Shown here one piece after another: positions 34,741-43,253 of a stretch of DNA of 64,000 nucleotides. Within the stretch, counting starts at the first letter, position 1; each line of letters opens with the position of its first letter. The stretch lies in assembly GCF_013408795.1 (NCBI RefSeq), contig NZ_JACCCC010000001.1:4526001-4590000 (forward strand), written 5' to 3'. Source of the stretch: Spinactinospora alkalitolerans (lineage in GTDB: Bacteria; Actinomycetota; Actinomycetes; Streptosporangiales; Streptosporangiaceae). A program made the position numbers and the translations under genes. The notes under the pieces were generated by a model. It was not told where the DNA came from. It saw nothing but the letters and a program-made list of their open reading frames with translations, and searched no databases.

Positions 34741-35202
34741 TCAGCCCAGCAGGTGCCGGTTGACGTCGCGGACCAGTTCGGCCAGCTCCGGCACCTCCAC
34801 CACGGTGCGCCCGGCGGCGCGCAGCAGCTCCGCGCCCTCGCAGTCGACGAACAGCGAGGGCTCCCGCCAGGCGAACACCACCCGCGGGATCGGCGTGGCC
34901 AGGATGAGGCTCGTGCACGAGCAGGGCCGCGACGCCCGGGCGCTGCACGGCTCCAGCGAGCTGTAGATCGTCGCGCCGGCCAGGCGGGGGTCGCCGGGCG
35001 CCACGGCGCGCAGCGCCGCCTCCTCGGCGTGGTCGTGCGGGTCGTCGCGGCGCGAGTAGCCGTCGGCGAGCACGCCGCCGTCGGCGCCGGCCACGATCGC
35101 GCCGACCGAGAACGCCGTGGTCGACGGCGGGCAGGAGCGCGACAGCCCGATCGCGGCGCGCAGCAGGTCGCGGTCGGCCTCGGTGGCCCGCGCGGCGCTC
35201 AC
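34741..35202 (-). CDS. Cytidine/deoxycytidylate deaminase-fold protein (RibD deaminase-like)
   Basis: 153 residues. The zinc site is 'DHAEEAAL' (His and the proton-shuttle Glu) and 'SLEPCSARASRPCSC' (two Cys ligands), as in RibD deaminase domains and tRNA/CMP deaminases. The GTG at 35202 overlaps the stop of the upstream reductase gene (GTGA). Together the two proteins equal a split bifunctional RibD. No other riboflavin genes adjoin, so the pair may act on a riboflavin-like or secondary-metabolite pyrimidine or pterin rather than in primary riboflavin synthesis. Confidence 0.85.
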   Translation of the reverse strand: MSAARATEADRDLLRAAIGLSRSCPPSTTAFSVGAIVAGADGGVLADGYSRRDDPHDHAEEAALRAVAPGDPRLAGATIYSSLEPCSARASRPCSCTSLILATPIPRVVFAWREPSLFVDCEGAELLRAAGRTVVEVPELAELVRDVNRHLLG

Positions 35203-35906
35203 GCGCGGTCCCCGTCGAGCAGGTAGCGCAGCAGCACCACGTCGCCGATGGCCCGGGTCTCGGCCAGCCGCATGGGTCGGCCGGGGCCGTACGGGAAGGC
35301 TCCCGGATCGACGAACCGGGGCGCCGCGGCATCGCCCACGAAGAACGGTGCCACGGCCAGCCGGAGCTCGTCGGCCAGCCCCGCGGTGAGGAACGCGGTG
35401 TGCACCGCCGTGCCGCCCTCCACCATGAGCCGGCGTACGCCGCGCAGCGCCAGGTCGGCGGCCACCGCGCCCGGCTCCGGCGGGTCCCCGGCCGCCACGA
35501 CGTCGACGCCCGCGGCTTCGGCGAACCGCCGCGCGGCGGCGGCGTACGCGCCGTCGCCGGTGTAGACGACCGCGCCGGCGTCGCCGGTGGTGAAGATCCG
35601 CGCACCGGGGTCGAGCCCGCCGCTCGCGCTGAGCACCGCCTTGAGCGGATGCGCCGTCCTGCCCTCGGCGAGGCGCCGCTGCCGCCGCCGCTGCGAGCGC
35701 ACCAGCAGCCGGGGGTCGTCCGCCCGGACCGTCCCCGCCCCCACCAGGATCGCATCGCACCCGGCCCGGAGCTCGTCCACCTCGTCGAAGTCGGCCTCGT
35801 TGGACAGCCGCAGCCGGTCCGGCCCGGCGTCGTCGATGCGGCCGTCCACGGACATGGCGCAGCTCAGGATCGTGTAGGGGCGGACGGGGGCCGGCTGGTC
35901 GGTCAT
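35199..35906 (-). CDS. RibD C-terminal-type NADPH reductase
   Basis: 235 residues of the RibD_C/dihydrofolate reductase-like fold. Features: 'YTILSCAMSVDGRIDDA', the conserved 'LRLSNEADFDEVDELRAGCD' segment, 'AILVGAGTVRADDPRL' and 'RLMVEGGTAVHTAFL'. In riboflavin synthesis this domain reduces the ribosylamino-pyrimidine. It lies upstream of and overlaps the deaminase gene, the reverse of the deaminase-reductase order in fused RibD. The ATG at 35906 gives the normal domain length. Confidence 0.9.
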   Translation of the reverse strand: MTDQPAPVRPYTILSCAMSVDGRIDDAGPDRLRLSNEADFDEVDELRAGCDAILVGAGTVRADDPRLLVRSQRRRQRRLAEGRTAHPLKAVLSASGGLDPGARIFTTGDAGAVVYTGDGAYAAAARRFAEAAGVDVVAAGDPPEPGAVAADLALRGVRRLMVEGGTAVHTAFLTAGLADELRLAVAPFFVGDAAAPRFVDPGAFPYGPGRPMRLAETRAIGDVVLLRYLLDGDRA

Positions 35907-36085
35907 GCCTGCCAGGTTAGCCACCCCGGAGGGGCCTTCCTGGCCCGCACCGCCGCGCACGGGCCGGGCTCGGGGCGGGCTCACCGGTGTCCGGCGGAGC
36001 GTGCCGCGCCGCACTCCCGGCCCCCGGCGAGGCTCCGCGGCCGTGCTCGCCGGATGCGGTGAGGAGCGCGGCGCGGGGTTCCGCG

Positions 36086-36847
36086 TCAGGCCGTCTGAGG
36101 GCCCAGGCGGGTGCGGTAGGGGGCCAGGGCGCGTGCGTTGGACTCTTCGGCGCCGTCCAGGTTCTGGCTCCGCAGCAGGGGGACCTCGACGCCCCGCTCG
36201 GCCAGGAGCTCCACCGTCCGCGCCGTCACCGCGTGCAGGACGGCGCAGCCCAGGATGGTTGAGACCGCGCCGGTCGCCGCGCCGGAGACGGTGATCGCGG
36301 TGTCGCCGGGCGGGACGCGGGTGTCGATCACGGTGTCGGCGACCTCGAAGAGCCGCCGCCCCGACGGGTGGCGTGGGGAGGCCGCCCCGGAGTGGGCCAA
36401 GCTGGTCACCCCGACCACGTGGACGCCGCGCTCCCTGGCCGCCAGCGCGGCGTCGACGGGGACCGGATTGATGCCGGAGTTGGACACGACGAAGAGCACC
36501 TCGCCCCGGCGCAGGTCGGCCAGCTCCATCGTCGCGGCGCCGTAGCCGGGCAGCCGCTCGGTGAGGGCGGCCCGGCGTGGCCGGACCGACGACAGCGCCG
36601 GATCCACGACCGCGGCGACCGCGCCCAGCCCGCCGGCCCGCACCATCGGCTCGATCGCCACCAGTTGGGAGTGCCCGCTGCCGAACACGTGCACCATGCC
36701 GCCGTCGGCGACGCAGGCCGCGGCCGCCCGGGCCGCGGAGTCGATCGCCTCGGACTGGGTCGCCGCCACCTCGGCCAGCAGCGCCTGCAGCGCCGCGAAG
36801 TAGTTGGCCGCCGCCCCTGTTCGCCCTGCGTCGTCGTTCACGTCCAC
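36086..36847 (-). CDS. SIS-domain phosphosugar isomerase-like protein
   Basis: 253 residues. The sugar isomerase fold shows 'VHVFGSGHSQLVA' near residue 55 (Ser/His phosphate-binding loop), 'VLFVVSNSGINPVPVDAAL' near 120 and 'VVGVTSLAHS'. It resembles the UPF0309/SIS proteins of amino-sugar loci and probably isomerises or senses a phosphosugar. The listed start is the GTG at 36847; another GTG two codons later is possible. It is divergent from the GntR gene, with a candidate operator between them, so it is likely co-regulated with the GH15-ABC operon. Confidence 0.88.
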   Translation of the reverse strand: MDVNDDAGRTGAAANYFAALQALLAEVAATQSEAIDSAARAAAACVADGGMVHVFGSGHSQLVAIEPMVRAGGLGAVAAVVDPALSSVRPRRAALTERLPGYGAATMELADLRRGEVLFVVSNSGINPVPVDAALAARERGVHVVGVTSLAHSGAASPRHPSGRRLFEVADTVIDTRVPPGDTAITVSGAATGAVSTILGCAVLHAVTARTVELLAERGVEVPLLRSQNLDGAEESNARALAPYRTRLGPQTA

Positions 36848-36879
36848 GCCCTCGCCGTCGGCACCGCGTCGAAATCAAA

Positions 36880-36919
36880 TAGACCACAGGTCTACCCAAC
36901 GGTCCAGAGTTGGTCTACC
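36880..36919. promoter_or_regulatory. Candidate GntR operators in the SIS-gntR divergent region
   Basis: A perfect inverted repeat TAGACC-ACA-GGTCTA (36880-36894), followed by CCAAC-N8-GTTGG and the half-site TTGGTCTACC (36910-36919). TGGTCTA/TAGACCA half-sites recall the DasR/HutC-subfamily consensus. The position suits control of both divergent promoters. Confidence 0.6.
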
Positions 36920-37025
36920 TTCAGCGGGAGGAAAGACGTCCCGGTGCCGAGGAGGCCGGCGTCGGGCCCGCACCGGATGCCGCCGGATGCCGCCGCGCAC
37001 CGCCGGTACGACGAGGGGAGGCGGG

Positions 37026-37781
37026 ATGACGCGCCGCGCGCCGAAGGCCGAGCACGTGCGCTCGCTGATCGAGCGCGATCTGATCCCGCTGCTCGGCCCC
37101 GCCGACGTGCTCCCGGCCGAGCGCCTCCTGGCCGAGCGCTTCGCGGTCTCGCGGATGACCGTCCGCGCGGCGCTGAAGCTGCTGGAGGCCGACGGCGCGG
37201 TGCGCTCGGTGCCGGGCGTGGGCACGTTCGCCGCACGCCCCCGCGTCTCCAAGGCGCCGATCCTGTCCTCGTTCTCCGAGGACGCCAAGGCCCGCGGCTA
37301 CCGGCCCGCCACGCGGGTGATCGCCACCGGCACGGTCCGCGCCGACATGGCGGTCGCGCTGGAACTGGGCATCGAGGCCGGCGACGAGGTCCACGAGGTG
37401 GCCAGGGTGCGGCTCGCCGACGACGTCCCGATCTGCGTCGAGCGCGTGCTGCTGCCGGCCGCCCTGCTCCCCGGCCTGCTCGAACACGACCTGACCGGCT
37501 CCCTCTACGCGCTGCTCGCCGAAGCCTACGGGGTGCGCATCAGCCGCTCCGACCGGCGCATCCGGGCCGTCAACATCGACCGCGAGCACGCCGACCTGCT
37601 GGGGGTGCCGCACCGCAGCGCGGCGCTGCACGTCGATCAGCTCAGCGTCGACCAGCACGGACGCCGCGTCGAGCACGGGCGCTCGCTCTACCGCGGCGAC
37701 CGCTACGACTTCACGACGGTGACCCGGGCCTGCGACGCGCCCGGCCCGCCCGTCGCGACCGGAGCACCCGGGGAGGTCTGA
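37026..37781 (+). CDS. GntR-family regulator, HutC/UTRA type
   Basis: 251 residues. An N-terminal winged HTH (about 5-72; 'LPAERLLAERFAVSRMTVRA' then 'ALKLLEADG' and 'GVGTFAA') is followed by a UTRA effector domain (about 90-235; 'EVHEVARVRLADDVPICVE' then 'RVLLPA', 'SLYALLAEAYG', 'HGRSLYRGDRYDF'). Such domains bind phosphosugars. The ATG at 37026 has GGGGAGG upstream. Its stop overlaps the GH15 start by one base (TGATG), so it heads the glycosidase-transporter operon and probably represses it and the SIS gene. Confidence 0.93.
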   Translation: MTRRAPKAEHVRSLIERDLIPLLGPADVLPAERLLAERFAVSRMTVRAALKLLEADGAVRSVPGVGTFAARPRVSKAPILSSFSEDAKARGYRPATRVIATGTVRADMAVALELGIEAGDEVHEVARVRLADDVPICVERVLLPAALLPGLLEHDLTGSLYALLAEAYGVRISRSDRRIRAVNIDREHADLLGVPHRSAALHVDQLSVDQHGRRVEHGRSLYRGDRYDFTTVTRACDAPGPPVATGAPGEV

Positions 37782-39100
37782 TGTGCCCTCCGATGGTCGA
37801 TCCCGGCGACCTCGCCGACACCGCCGCGCTGGGCACCCGGGGCACCGCGTGGTCGCCCGAGACCCGGCTGTACTCCGACGGGGCCGTCGTCGGCGCGGAC
37901 GGCGCGCCCGTCGTCGTCCCGCCCCACTCGCGGGCGCGGCGCCTGGCCGGCACCGGCTTCCTCGACCCGGGCGGCGCGGCGCTGCCGGGCGCCGCCGAGG
38001 CGACGGACGAGGCCGTACGGGAGGCGCGCGCGCAACTGGCGGCCGCGTCGGTCCCCGGCGCCGGCACCGCGTTCGCCGACATGGCGCGCACCGCGCTCGT
38101 CGACGTTCGCACCCTGCTGCACCCCAACGGCGCCATGGTCGCCGCCGCCAGCCCCTACTGGCGCTACGTCTGGCCGCGCGACGCCGGGTACTGCGCCGCC
38201 GCGCTGTGCCTGACCGGGTTCCACGGCGACGCGCTGCGGATCCTGTACCGCGTGGCGGCCCTGCAGGAGGCCGACGGCACCTGGCAGGCCCGCTACCTGC
38301 CCGACGGCTCGGGCCGGGTGCCCGACGACCGCGGGACCCAGCTCGACGGCATCGGCTGGACGCTGTGGGCCGCCTGGGTCTGGGCGCGGACCGCGCCGCG
38401 CTCCCGGGTGACCGGTGGACTGGCCGAACTCGCCCCGTGCCTGCTCGCCGCCGCTGACGCGATCACGGCGGCGGTGGATCCCGGCAGCGGGCTGCCGCGC
38501 CCGTCGCAGGACTACTGGGAGCACGACACCGCCGAGGCCACGCTCGGCTCGGCCGCTCCCCTGCTGCTGGGCGCCCGCGCGGGCGCGGACCTGCTGCACC
38601 GCCTCGCCGAGCACGATGCGGCGCTGGAGTGCGCGCGCACCTCCGTCGTGCTGCGCGCGGGGATCGAGGAGCACTTCGCCGCACTGGACTACCCGCGGCG
38701 CGCCACCGGCGGCGGCAGGGACGCCTCGGTGGCCTTCCTGCTCCCGCCGTTCGCGCCGGAGACGCCCGGGCCCCTCGCGGCGTGGCGGCGCACGGTGCCC
38801 GCGCTGCGGCTGGCCAACGGCGGCGTGCGCCCGGGCGAGGAGTGGGCCGACACCGAGACCGCCTGGACCCCGCAGGTGTCGCTGTTCGCGATGACCGCGG
38901 CCTCCGTCGGCGACGAAGCCCTCGCCGGGGAGCTCCTCTCCTGGCTGGACGCGCGGCGCACCCGCCTGGGCTGCCTGCCGGAGAAGGTCACCGCCGCCGG
39001 CCGGCCCGCCGCCGTGGCCCCGCTGGCGCTGACCGGCGCGAGCGTCCTGATCGCCCTGGCCGCTCTCGACGGCCGCCCGCTGCCCGTCCCGCCCATCTGA
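37781..39100 (+). CDS. GH15-family glycoside hydrolase (glucoamylase/trehalase-like)
   Basis: 439 residues, (alpha/alpha)6-barrel type. GH15 hallmarks: 'YWRYVWPRDAGYCAAAL' (substrate-binding Trp-Pro-Arg-Asp), 'QLDGIGWTLWAAW' and 'PSQDYWEHDTAEATL', whose Glu is the likely general acid. A second base Glu may lie in 'EEWADTETAWTP'. There is no signal peptide, so it acts on imported oligosaccharide in the cytoplasm. It is translationally coupled to GntR and followed by a sugar-binding lipoprotein and permeases. It is shorter than secreted glucoamylases and lacks the N-terminal beta-sandwich. Confidence 0.85.
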   Translation: MCPPMVDPGDLADTAALGTRGTAWSPETRLYSDGAVVGADGAPVVVPPHSRARRLAGTGFLDPGGAALPGAAEATDEAVREARAQLAAASVPGAGTAFADMARTALVDVRTLLHPNGAMVAAASPYWRYVWPRDAGYCAAALCLTGFHGDALRILYRVAALQEADGTWQARYLPDGSGRVPDDRGTQLDGIGWTLWAAWVWARTAPRSRVTGGLAELAPCLLAAADAITAAVDPGSGLPRPSQDYWEHDTAEATLGSAAPLLLGARAGADLLHRLAEHDAALECARTSVVLRAGIEEHFAALDYPRRATGGGRDASVAFLLPPFAPETPGPLAAWRRTVPALRLANGGVRPGEEWADTETAWTPQVSLFAMTAASVGDEALAGELLSWLDARRTRLGCLPEKVTAAGRPAAVAPLALTGASVLIALAALDGRPLPVPPI

Positions 39101-39144
39101 AAGAGGCCACGGCTGAAAGAGGCCACGACCGCACAGGAGGTCCC

Positions 39145-40551
39145 ATGCCCGTGACGAGGAGCCGTCCGCGCCGCCGCGCCCCGCGCGCCCGGCCGGCGTC
39201 CGCACTCGCAGCGGCGCTGCTGCTCGGCGCGGCCTGCCAGGCGGGCGGGGACGCCGGCGGCGGGGGCATCACGCTGTGGACCCCGCACGTCACGCCCGAC
39301 CGGCTCGCCCAGCAGGAGGCCACGGCGCAGCGGTTCACCGAGGAGACCGGCATCGAGGTCACCGTGGTGCCCATGGGCGCGGCCGACCAGAACCAGTCCC
39401 TGGTCACCGGCGCGGCCTCCGGCGACGTCCCCGACGTGATCCTGCTGGCGCCGGACCAGGCCGCGGCGTGGAGCTCGCAGGGCCTGCTGGACACCGAGGT
39501 GCCGGCGGCCGTGGTCGAGGCGCTCGGGCGCTCGACGTTCAGCGAGCGGGCCCTGGACATGGTCACCCTGGACGGCGAGCTCGCCGCGGTGCCCAGCGAC
39601 GGATGGGGTCAGGTGCTGGTCTACCGCACCGACCTGTTCGAGGCCGCCGGACTGGACGCGCCGGAGTCGCTGACCGACATCGCCGAGGCCGCCGAGGAGC
39701 TCGACGGCGGCGGGACGGCGGGGATCGTGCTGGGCACCAAGCCCGGCGACCCGTTCACCACCCAGACCATCGAGGCGCTGCTGCTGGCCAACGGCTGCCG
39801 GCTGGCCGACGACTCCGGGGAGGTCACGCTGGACTCGCCCGAGTGCGCCGCGGCGCTGGAGCTCTACGCGCGGATGGCCGACGCCTCGGTCAGCGGCGAC
39901 CAGGACGTGGAGACCACGCGCGCGGCCTACCTCGCCGGTGACGCCGCGATGCTGTTCTGGGGTTCCCACATCTTCGACGAGCTGGCCGGGCTCGCCCCGG
40001 ACTTCCCCCCGACCTGCGCGGAGTGCGAGGACGACCCGCGCTTCCTCGCCGAGAACTCCGGGGTGGCGACCGTGCTCACCGGCCCGGACGACCCCGCCGG
40101 CGCGCAGTACGGGCTGACGCTGAACCTGGGCGTGCCGCGCGGGGCCGACGCCGAATCGGCGCGGCGGTTCATCGAGTTCCTGCTCGGCGACGGCTACCTG
40201 GAGACCCTGGAGGTCTCCACCGAGGGCCGCGTGCCGGTGCGCACGGGCACCGAGGAGGATCCCACCGCCTACGCCGACGCCTGGGCCGACCTGCCCACCG
40301 GCGAGGACGAGCAGACCCGCGCGCCGCTCTCGGATCTCTACGACGAGGAGACCGTCCAGGCGATCGTGGACGGCGCGCAGAACTTCCGGCGCTGGGGCTA
40401 CGGAACCGGGCACGCCGCGCTGGCCGGTTCGCTGGCCGCGCAGAACACGCTGGTGCAGGATGTCAACACGCTGTTCGACGACGGGGATCCGCGGGCCTAC
40501 GCCGAACGGATGGCGCGGTCCGCCGAAGAGGTCCGGGCCGACGTCGAGTAG
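39145..40551 (+). CDS. ABC transporter sugar-binding lipoprotein (family 1 extracellular solute-binding)
   Basis: 468-residue secreted binding protein. An Arg-rich n-region and hydrophobic core end in 'LLLGAACQAGG', a loose lipobox (Gly rather than Leu at -3), so lipid anchoring at the Cys is likely but not certain. The mature part has MalE/UgpB-type features: 'ITLWTPHV', 'DVPDVILLAPDQAAAW', 'AVPSDGWGQVLVYRTDLFEA' and 'AMLFWGSH'. Cys pairs near 'NGCR...PECA' and 'PTCAECEDD' could form disulphides. The ATG at 39145 has CAGGAGG upstream. It delivers a carbohydrate to the next two permeases. Confidence 0.92.
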   Translation: MPVTRSRPRRRAPRARPASALAAALLLGAACQAGGDAGGGGITLWTPHVTPDRLAQQEATAQRFTEETGIEVTVVPMGAADQNQSLVTGAASGDVPDVILLAPDQAAAWSSQGLLDTEVPAAVVEALGRSTFSERALDMVTLDGELAAVPSDGWGQVLVYRTDLFEAAGLDAPESLTDIAEAAEELDGGGTAGIVLGTKPGDPFTTQTIEALLLANGCRLADDSGEVTLDSPECAAALELYARMADASVSGDQDVETTRAAYLAGDAAMLFWGSHIFDELAGLAPDFPPTCAECEDDPRFLAENSGVATVLTGPDDPAGAQYGLTLNLGVPRGADAESARRFIEFLLGDGYLETLEVSTEGRVPVRTGTEEDPTAYADAWADLPTGEDEQTRAPLSDLYDEETVQAIVDGAQNFRRWGYGTGHAALAGSLAAQNTLVQDVNTLFDDGDPRAYAERMARSAEEVRADVE

Positions 40552-40579
40552 TCGCCGGGACGCGTTCGGGGAGGTGGCC

Positions 40580-41503
40580 GTGGTGAGGACGCGCCGGCGC
40601 AGGGAGGAGCTGCACGGGCGGCTGCTCGTCTCGCCGACGCTGCTGGTCGTCGGCCTGGTGGTGCTGGCGCCCTTCGCGGCGAGCGTGGTGCTGGCGTTCC
40701 AGGACGTGCGGCTGATCGACATCCGCTTCATGTCGCCCGCCGACCTGGGGATCACGTTCGACAACTTCGCCGAGGTGCTCTCCAGCGCCGGCTTCTGGGA
40801 GGCGGCGCGCACCACCGTCGTCTACGCCTCGCTGACCACGGTCGGGTCGGTGCTGGCCGGGCTGGTGCTGGCCCTGGCGCTGCGCCGGCCGTTCCCCGGC
40901 AGGGGTGCGGTGCGGGGCCTGATGCTGGTCCCCTACGTGCTGCCGGTCGTGGCCGCGACCACGATCTGGACCACGCTGCTCAACCCGCAGTACGGCGCGG
41001 TCAACGAGGTGGGGCGGCGCTTCCTCGGCTGGGAGGCGCCGATCAACTTCCTCACCACGCGCGGCATCGACATCGCGGGGCTGCCCGTGCCGGTCGCACT
41101 CAGCGTGGTGATCGCCTTCGAGGTGTGGAAGTCCTTCCCGCTGGCGTTCCTGTTCATCACGGCGCGGCTGCAGGCCGCGCCCCGCGACATCGAGGAGGCG
41201 GCGATCGTCGACGGCGCCTCGCCCACGCAGTGCTTCCGGCACGTCCTGCTGCCCCAGCTCACCGGCGTGCTCGCGCTGCTGGGGCTGCTGCGCTTCATCT
41301 GGTCGTTCCAGAACTTCAACGACGTCTACCTGCTCACCGGCGGCGCCGGCGGCACCGAGGTGGTCGCCGTGCGGGTCTACGAGGAGCTGATCACGCGGGC
41401 CGACATCGGCGCCGCGTCGGCGCTGGGCCTGCTGATGACGCTGGCGCTGTCGGTGCTGCTGCTGGCCTACGTGCGGATGACGCGGAAGGAGGGGGCGCGG
41501 TGA
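40580..41503 (+). CDS. Sugar ABC transporter permease, MalF/UgpA type
   Basis: 307-residue inner-membrane permease with six hydrophobic segments. The cytoplasmic EAA loop is 'EEAAIVDGASPTQCFRHVLL' near residue 210, which docks the ATPase. A GTG at 40580 is chosen (GGGGAGG about 6 nt upstream); GTGs at 40574 and 40583 are alternatives. Its stop overlaps the next start as GTGA. No ATPase gene is in this operon, which is normal for actinobacterial CUT1 transporters that share an MsiK-type ATPase. Confidence 0.93.
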   Translation: MVRTRRRREELHGRLLVSPTLLVVGLVVLAPFAASVVLAFQDVRLIDIRFMSPADLGITFDNFAEVLSSAGFWEAARTTVVYASLTTVGSVLAGLVLALALRRPFPGRGAVRGLMLVPYVLPVVAATTIWTTLLNPQYGAVNEVGRRFLGWEAPINFLTTRGIDIAGLPVPVALSVVIAFEVWKSFPLAFLFITARLQAAPRDIEEAAIVDGASPTQCFRHVLLPQLTGVLALLGLLRFIWSFQNFNDVYLLTGGAGGTEVVAVRVYEELITRADIGAASALGLLMTLALSVLLLAYVRMTRKEGAR

Positions 41504-42390
41504 CCGCCCCGGCGCGGGCGCGGCGCCCACTGGACCGCCACGCCGTGGAGCGGCGCGTGCTGGGGGTGCTGCGCGTGCTGGTGATCGCCGGCGCGGTCGC
41601 CGCCGCGGCGGGCCCGCTGCTGTACGGCGTGGTGCTGTCGGTGCGGCCGTTCGCCGACGTCGTCGCCGAGCCGCTGGCGCTGCCGGCCCCGGGCGAGGTG
41701 GACGCCGGAGCCTACGTCGAGGCGCTGCGGGACGAGTCGGCCGGCGGGTTCGGGCTGGCCCGGTTCATGCGCAACTCGTTGGCGGTGGCGCTGGGCACGA
41801 CGGCGCTGGCGGTGGCGTGCAGCGTGCTGGGCGCCTACGCGGCGGTGCGGCTGCGCTTCTTCGGCCGGGACTCGGTCAACGGCTTCTTCCTCGCGGTCTA
41901 CCTGTTCCCCGGCATCGTGCTCGCGGTCCCGTTGTTCGTGGTGTTCAGCCGCATCGGCCTGACCAGCTCGTTGACCGGCCTGGTGCTCATCTACCTGGCG
42001 CAGACCATCCCGGTCTCGCTGTACATGCTGCGCAACTACTTCCACGCGGTCCCGGTCGGGGTCGAGGAGGCCGCGGAGGTCGACGGCTGCAACCGCATGC
42101 AGGTGATCTGGCGGGTGGTGCTGCCGATGGCGATGCCCGGCATCGCCGCCACCGCGCTGTACGTGTTCATGATCGCCTGGAACGAGTTCCTGTTCGCCCT
42201 GCTGTTCCTGGTGGACGACCGGCGGCGCTGGACGGTGTCGCTGGGGATCGCCCAGCTCACCGACTTCAACGTCCCCGCGCCGGTGCTGATGGCCGGCTCG
42301 ATCGCGATCACCGTCCCGGTCGTGGCCGGCTTCCTGCTCGCCCAGCGCCTGCTGATCTCCGGCCTGACAGCGGGAGCGGAGAAGGGCTGA
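41500..42390 (+). CDS. Sugar ABC transporter permease, MalG/UgpE type
   Basis: 296-residue inner-membrane permease with six hydrophobic segments. The EAA loop is 'GVEEAAEVDGCNRMQVIWRV' near residue 200, and the MalG-like 'NSLAVALGTTALAV' and 'FPGIVLAVPLFVV' segments are present. The GTG overlaps the upstream stop. It is the last gene of the gntR-GH15-binding protein-permease operon. A longer in-frame opening from 41125 is inside the upstream gene and was rejected. Confidence 0.93.
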   Translation: MTAPARARRPLDRHAVERRVLGVLRVLVIAGAVAAAAGPLLYGVVLSVRPFADVVAEPLALPAPGEVDAGAYVEALRDESAGGFGLARFMRNSLAVALGTTALAVACSVLGAYAAVRLRFFGRDSVNGFFLAVYLFPGIVLAVPLFVVFSRIGLTSSLTGLVLIYLAQTIPVSLYMLRNYFHAVPVGVEEAAEVDGCNRMQVIWRVVLPMAMPGIAATALYVFMIAWNEFLFALLFLVDDRRRWTVSLGIAQLTDFNVPAPVLMAGSIAITVPVVAGFLLAQRLLISGLTAGAEKG

Positions 42391-42690
42391 ACGGCCTCTC
42401 TCCGCGCCGGCCCTCTTCCGCCCTCCGTTCTGGCCGAGTACCGATGTCTGCGGAAGTCCGGTTCGTCGACTTCGGCGACTCCCCTGGCCGGGCCGGTTCC
42501 ATGGTCCTGGGGTGGCTTCCGGGGCGCGGCCGGAACGGAATCCACCCGCCGCCCGAGCCCGCGTCGACTCCAGCGGATACCTGAAGACATACTGGGAGGA
42601 CCCGATCCGGATCGGCGTCGGCTCGGTACGCGACGAAGCCGACCGGAGCCGGGACGACGTCGACTGCGTCCAGGCGAGGAGAGGACCGGG
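42391..42690. other. 300-bp intergenic region without a gene
   Basis: No protein family or strong terminator was seen. It contains a CGATCCGGATCG palindrome near 42604 and probably the promoter of the small membrane protein; a 60-codon opening at 42512-42694 has no supporting features. Confidence 0.4.
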
Positions 42691-43095
42691 GTGAGCGGAG
42701 CGGGTGGACGGCAGGCCGGAGGCGGGACGCCGGACGGCCGCACGCGCTGGACGGCGCCGGGGTGGATCGTGGCGTCCCTGGCCGCCGGGATCATCGCCGC
42801 CGCCGTGGTACTCCTGCCCGGCTTCATCACCGAGAGCAGTCAGGGAGAGAGCCCGGACCGGAGCCTGGGGGCCGCCGGGCTCCCCCTGCTCCTGGTGGTG
42901 ACCGCCGCGCTCGTTCCGGCCGTTCCGCTCGTGTTCGGCCCCTGGGTCGAGCGGGTCTCCACCATCGTCACGGCGATCGTCCTGCTGCTGTGGTGCCTGG
43001 TCGGACTCGCGTCCGTGGGGCTGTACTTCCTCCCCTCGGCGGTGCTGATGCTCATCGCGGCCGCGCTGAACATCGTGCGGCGCCGGAGTTCCTGA
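42691..43095 (+). CDS. Small hypothetical membrane protein (three predicted TM segments)
   Basis: 134 residues, not recognised. A Gly/Arg-rich N-terminus of about 23 residues is followed by hydrophobic segments near 25-47, 62-84 and 92-125; the last may be one long or two short helices, and the protein ends 'RRRSS'. The GTG start follows AGGAGAGG. It is transcribed alone and ends at a terminator shared with the convergent aldehyde dehydrogenase gene. Confidence 0.7.
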   Translation: MSGAGGRQAGGGTPDGRTRWTAPGWIVASLAAGIIAAAVVLLPGFITESSQGESPDRSLGAAGLPLLLVVTAALVPAVPLVFGPWVERVSTIVTAIVLLLWCLVGLASVGLYFLPSAVLMLIAAALNIVRRRSS

Positions 43096-43194
43096 CACAG
43101 GCCCCGACCACCTCCCGGGCCGCCCGGACGCCATCGGGCCACCGGTCCGGCGCCGCACTCCGCTCCGGCCGCACGGCCCCGCGTGAAGAAAGGG

Positions 43195-43229
43195 GCCGGC
43201 CCCCGCGGGGAGGGGGTGCGGGGGCCGGC
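43195..43229. terminator. Hairpin terminator between convergent genes
   Basis: Perfect 12-bp stem GCCGGCCCCCGC/GCGGGGGCCGGC with an 11-nt loop, 24 bp past the aldehyde dehydrogenase stop and 100 bp past the small membrane protein stop. It is probably bidirectional. Confidence 0.75.
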
Positions 43230-43253
43230 GTGGGAGGGGGTTCTCGGGCGGCT

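Noticed and set aside
35907-36085. FMN riboswitch upstream of the RibD-like pair
   Set aside because: No RFN-element consensus is recognisable in the 180-bp gap.
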